Positions 9,762 to 12,201 of a DNA stretch of 12,201 nucleotides are shown in pieces (positions within the stretch are counted from its first letter, which is position 1; each line of letters begins with the position of its first letter). Origin of the DNA: Smittium mucronatum (lineage: Eukaryota > Kickxellomycota > Harpellomycetes > Harpellales > Legeriomycetaceae); assembly GCA_001953115.1 (NCBI GenBank), contig LSSL01006291.1, positions 1 to 12,201 of the forward strand, written 5' to 3'. The position numbers were made by a program, and so were the translations under genes. The notes beneath the pieces are model-generated. The model searched no databases and was not told where the DNA came from. It saw only the letters and a program-made list of their open reading frames with translations.

Positions 9762-9941
9762 ATGATAGTCGAATGTTGGTCAGAATATACAAAATATACA
9801 CATTTGGTCAGAAAATTCAAATTACCGTCAAAAAAAAAAATTCATCTATTAAAACATTCTCTGATGATAATTGAGGATTTTATATATTTATTTCTATCAA
9901 TCTTTTATTTATCGCTAATATATTTTTTATATGATAACTAA
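9762..9941 (+). CDS. Possible 59-residue protein with C-terminal membrane segment
   Basis: The frame is open from 9735, and the first ATG is at 9762 (an upstream TTG at 9756 would add two residues). The product begins MIVECWSEYTKYTHLVRKF, has a basic middle (KLPSKKKIHLLKH) and ends in a hydrophobic segment at about residues 36-56 (IEDFIYLFLSIFYLSLIYF) that could be a membrane anchor. The polar, tryptophan-containing first half is not what this base composition gives by default. I recognise no family. It could be a small gene, a terminal fragment of a decayed one, or chance. A G-rich patch (GGGTGAGGGGGG, 9966-9977) follows about 25 bp after the stop. Confidence 0.22.
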   Translation: MIVECWSEYTKYTHLVRKFKLPSKKKIHLLKHSLMIIEDFIYLFLSIFYLSLIYFLYDN

Positions 9942-10288
9942 TTTAAAAAATAAAGATATATCGAAGGGTGAGGGGGGTATTTTTTCTAAATTCAATGACT
10001 TAACTTATTAAAATCAATTATTAAGCTACACAAAGATTAGTTGGTATATAAATACCCTTTAGAGTAAATTAAATTTTAAAAGTTTAGAATTTAAAGTAGT
10101 TTATTTTTGGAAGTTTAATATACCAAAATAATAATTAGCATTATGTAACCCTTTTTTTGAGAATAGTGGATAATATGTTTATTTTTTACTGTTTAAATAA
10201 ACGCTCTGAGCTAAAAAAAATTAAAATTAAAGAATATTTTAAAAAATCCAATTGAAATTTATCTAAGAACTTAAGCATCTGAAATATA
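9942..10288. other. AT-rich stretch with a G-rich patch, no gene seen
   Basis: Apart from GGGTGAGGGGGG at 9966-9977 I see nothing supportable. No frame on either strand is longer than expected. Confidence 0.5.
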
Positions 10289-10734
10289 AAGCATTATGAT
10301 GGCTTTTTTTGTGAATTCGGGTAAAGCGATCAACATTCAATCAGACCTAAACTTACAAAAACTATTTTTATGATGGATAGGTTTAACAAGCCTATTATTG
10401 GATAGAAGAATATATTTTTAAATACTTTTAAAAGAATAAACTGATTTGGGACATTTTAATATGTTTTTTTCCTTTTGATGAGAATATCGATTCTCAATTT
10501 AGCTTAAATTTATTCATACATTAAGTAAATATATGAAATGGGTATCTTTTGGTAGGTACATTGAAATATATTAAAAGGGATTCTGATGGTAGAAAATACG
10601 AAAGAGCTATTGAAATTGGACTGATAATCTTTTTTATATCATTTTTCTTGTATTCATACATATATATTATGTGTGTGTGTGGAAAAGATTTATACTCCAG
10701 GTTGCTTTATGGGTTCAAAATTTCTTCTATATAG
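10289..10734 (+). pseudogene. Decayed coding-like stretch, unidentified
   Basis: Coding-like pieces occur in more than one plus-strand frame. KHYDGFFCEFG, a stop, then SDQHSIRPKLTKTIF and MMDRFNKPIIG lie at about 10289-10400. PFDENIDSQFSLNLF lies at about 10471-10515. In that same frame, after two stops, LVGTLKYIKRDSDGRKYERA and IEIGL run into a hydrophobic segment and end at 10734. The last open frame (10537-10734) lacks an ATG near its start; only a TTG at 10549 or a late ATG is available, so it is not an intact gene. A (TG)6 tract at 10670-10681 lies within the last segment. I recognise no family. The charged blocks and local rises in G+C are the only support for a real ancestor. Confidence 0.25.
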
Positions 10735-11050
10735 AACTAGTTCTTAAAAGATAATTTATTTGATCATTATTTATTATTTTTATGGAGTTTATAGATAGAA
10801 TAAATATTTTTATAAAGGATCAAATAAATGAATTATAAGTGACAATAAAACTTTAATAAATTTTATAATATCAACATCCCGAGATTTTTTATGGAATAAA
10901 AATTAAGAATTTCAGTACTTGAAATTTTCACACGAAGATATGTGTAATTAATAATGGGGCTTGGTACCATTTTCATCATTTTTTTTAAATTTTTACAATC
11001 TAAAATACTGATTTATAATTAAATCGGACTAAAAATGGAAATCTTTTTTA
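10735..11050. other. AT-rich stretch with no supportable gene
   Basis: No convincing frame, repeat or structured RNA is seen. A GGGGCTTGGTACC patch near 10956 is the only local deviation in composition. Confidence 0.5.
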
Positions 11051-11140
11051 TTAGAAGTCTAAGATATTTATAAGTCCATCTTTTTTAACAATAGTATCGG
11101 TTTTTTGATCCTTGAACCAATGCCCAGTGGAACGGAGCCG
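11051..11140 (-). pseudogene. C-terminal-like coding fragment in a GC-rich patch
   Basis: The minus strand is open for 29 codons between a TAG (11141-11143) and a TAA (11051-11053). It contains RSTGHWFKDQKTD and ends TIVKKDGLINILDF. Upstream of the TAG the same frame continues with HSYLSL. G+C at 11101-11160 is 29 of 60 (48%), more than twice the background, so this patch is either recently arrived or unusually constrained. The other two minus-strand frames are also open and rich in uncommon residues, so the frame assignment is uncertain. I do not recognise the protein. Confidence 0.22.
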
Positions 11141-11316
11141 CTAGAGCGACAGATATGAGTGGGATGAATTTTTAATTAATTTTGTCCTTTTATTTTATTT
11201 TAATTTTAGTTTTTTCTAGTATTTAAATATTATAAATAAATTCCCTTTAAAAAAAAATCGGTTTTTTGATAAAACATTCAAAAATACCAAAATGTGAATA
11301 AATATATTAGAAAAAT

Positions 11317-11705
11317 ATGCATTTAGTTTCAAATACATCGCTGAAAATCTTTAAACATAAGTAACTTTGAGCAATTTGAAAACATAACTATTTCACATTA
11401 AAACCTCTTATTAAAATGAATATATATCTAGCATTATGTATCAATTTCCTGTATAAAAAAAATTGATTCGCCAATTTAATAGCCCAACTCTAATGCGCTG
11501 TTTTTGGAAAGATAAGGTTTGTGAAGCTTTTATTTATGATTTACTCTTCATTTTTTTTAAATTAATGAGAATCAGTATTTTTTGTTCAGGGGAGTAAATA
11601 TTTGACCTTTTTTGCTCTGAATTATCATCGCAAATTATCTTATTTCTTAAAAGTTGGTTTTATTTTTTGAAAATATTTTCCATAAACCCCCCTTTTTATA
11701 CTTAA
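11317..11705 (+). pseudogene. Decayed coding-like stretch, unidentified
   Basis: An ATG at 11317 opens MHLVSNTSLKIFKHK. In that frame, after three closely spaced stops, comes YFTLKPLIKMNIYLALC and a TGA. The coding-like reading then shifts by one frame and runs from 11457 to 11705 with a single internal stop (11595-11597): RQFNSPTLMRCFWKDKV, CEAFIYDLLF, then FCSELSSQIILFLKSW and a final SINPPFYT. The C6 tract at 11687-11692 would encode part of the terminal Asn-Pro-Pro. Tryptophan, cysteine, proline and arginine are more frequent than in noise here, but the plus strand is T-rich, which lowers stops. No family is recognised. Confidence 0.27.
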
Positions 11706-12000
11706 TTTCGCATATAGTCACTTATACTGGTAATTTTTTTCGTTTTTATGTTTTACGATCATTACGTATTTTATTATTGTTTATATAATATTTAGTTGTT
11801 GGAACTATCACTTAATCTCATATTTTTAGGTTTTATAATTTTTTTTTGAACAATTTTCCTCTTTATCCAAAAAAATAATTCTCGCCTCTAAAAAAATATC
11901 ACACCTCTCAAGATTAATTTTTCAGATTTAGATATTATTGAAACAAAAGATAATCGAAGAAAAAAATGATGATTTTTAGCTCTATCCCAGACGAGAAGAG
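11706..12000. other. AT-rich stretch before the GC-rich right edge, no gene seen
   Basis: Only short open pieces occur. A minus-strand piece around 11840-11945 (SKSEKLILRGVIFF and so on) is too short to call. Confidence 0.45.
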
Positions 12001-12015
12001 TACTGAAAATCAACC

Positions 12016-12154
12016 TGTTGGTACTTAAGACATTTATAGGACCGGAATATGTGTGCTAAGTGCCATAGTTCCCCCAAGAGTGAAATAACTTTCCTAGGTT
12101 TAGGGGCTTATAGTGTACTTTTCGAAGTACACTAAACTAAAATTTCACACAACA
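12016..12154 (+). mobile_element. Tentative LTR-like segment
   Basis: The segment begins TGTTG and ends CAACA, giving 5-bp inverted ends of the TG...CA type usual for long terminal repeats. At 139 bp it would be a short LTR. Beginning 12 bases after its end is TGGTTGGGAGTAGTGG, which starts with the TGG expected of a tRNA primer-binding site, but that distance is larger than usual and I cannot match a specific tRNA. No second copy lies in this window, and target-site duplication cannot be judged. Five-base ends of this kind can occur by chance. Confidence 0.15.
12111..12134 (+). repeat. Perfect 10-bp inverted repeat with TTCG loop
   Basis: TAGTGTACTT and AAGTACACTA are exact reverse complements separated by TTCG. 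If transcribed, either strand would form a 10-bp stem with a 4-base loop. The arm composition (30% G+C) and perfect pairing make chance unlikely. It lies inside the GC-rich right-edge block and could be a hairpin in an element terminus, an RNA structure or a protein-binding palindrome. Confidence 0.8.
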
Positions 12155-12201
12155 TTGTACTATTCTTGGTTGGGAGTAGTGGAGACAGCGCACAGCGTTG
12201 C

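Larger units (their letters stand above)
12001..12201. other. Compositionally distinct right-edge block (about 40% G+C)
   Basis: By direct count 81 of 201 bases are G or C, about twice the background. The block includes CCCCC, TAGGGG and GCGCACAGCG words that occur nowhere else in the window. The longest frame reads across the edge of the block at about 11968-12060 (with TRRVLKINLLVLKTFIGPE) and then stops; nothing in it is clearly protein coding. The sharp change suggests the start of a different unit, either a mobile element, a structured RNA region or a live gene beyond the right edge. The window ends before this can be decided. Confidence 0.6.

Noticed and set aside
1..12201. tRNA, rRNA, telomeric repeats, CRISPR arrays and spliceosomal introns
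   Set aside because: I scanned for T-loop words (GTTCRANNC), regular spaced repeats and conserved rRNA words and found none that hold up. A pyrimidine-rich run before TTTTTAG at 241-280 looks like an intron 3' end but has no matching donor in a coding frame.

Overview
The window is extremely AT-rich: sampled stretches run at about 17-20% G+C. It contains no intact gene of ordinary length. Over 12.2 kb on both strands the longest ATG-started reading frame is 84 codons (550-804). There are no CRISPR units and no recognisable tRNA or rRNA. The most secure homology is a broken copy of a eukaryote-specific histone chaperone (NAP/SET family) on the minus strand at 6382-6928. This points to an AT-rich eukaryote. 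The tight spacing of the relics (12 bp and about 40 bp between neighbours) and the lack of obvious introns would suit a microsporidian-like genome, but that placement is inference only.

Layout. (1) 1-804: a plus-strand coding-like stretch enters from the left edge, interrupted by stops and one frame change. (2) 805-5911: mostly featureless AT-rich DNA with short weak coding-like pieces at 1550-1717, 2881-3018 and 4881-5066, a 10-bp tandem repeat and a C7 tract. (3) 5912-7788: the most informative block. A plus-strand relic (5912-6341) runs tail-to-tail into the NAP relic. Upstream of NAP on the same strand lie a possible Hsp70/Hsp110 N-terminal fragment (7101-7384) and an unidentified relic (7397-7788). 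G+C rises here to 33-38% in places. (4) 7789-9734: featureless. (5) 9735-11705: short plus-strand pieces (9762-9941, 10289-10734, 11317-11705) and a 48% G+C patch containing a minus-strand tail (11051-11140). (6) 12001-12201: a sharp shift to about 40% G+C at the right edge, with a perfect 10-bp-stem hairpin and TGTTG/CAACA ends that could mark a mobile-element terminus.

My reading is a stretch of eroding genes in which local G+C peaks mark the least decayed remains. Nothing here appears to work as a system today. The main caution is statistical: at about 20% G+C, 45-60-codon open runs occur many times by chance in a window this size, and T-rich strands naturally carry fewer TAA stops. Only the NAP relic rests on family motifs in family order; the other coding calls are weaker.
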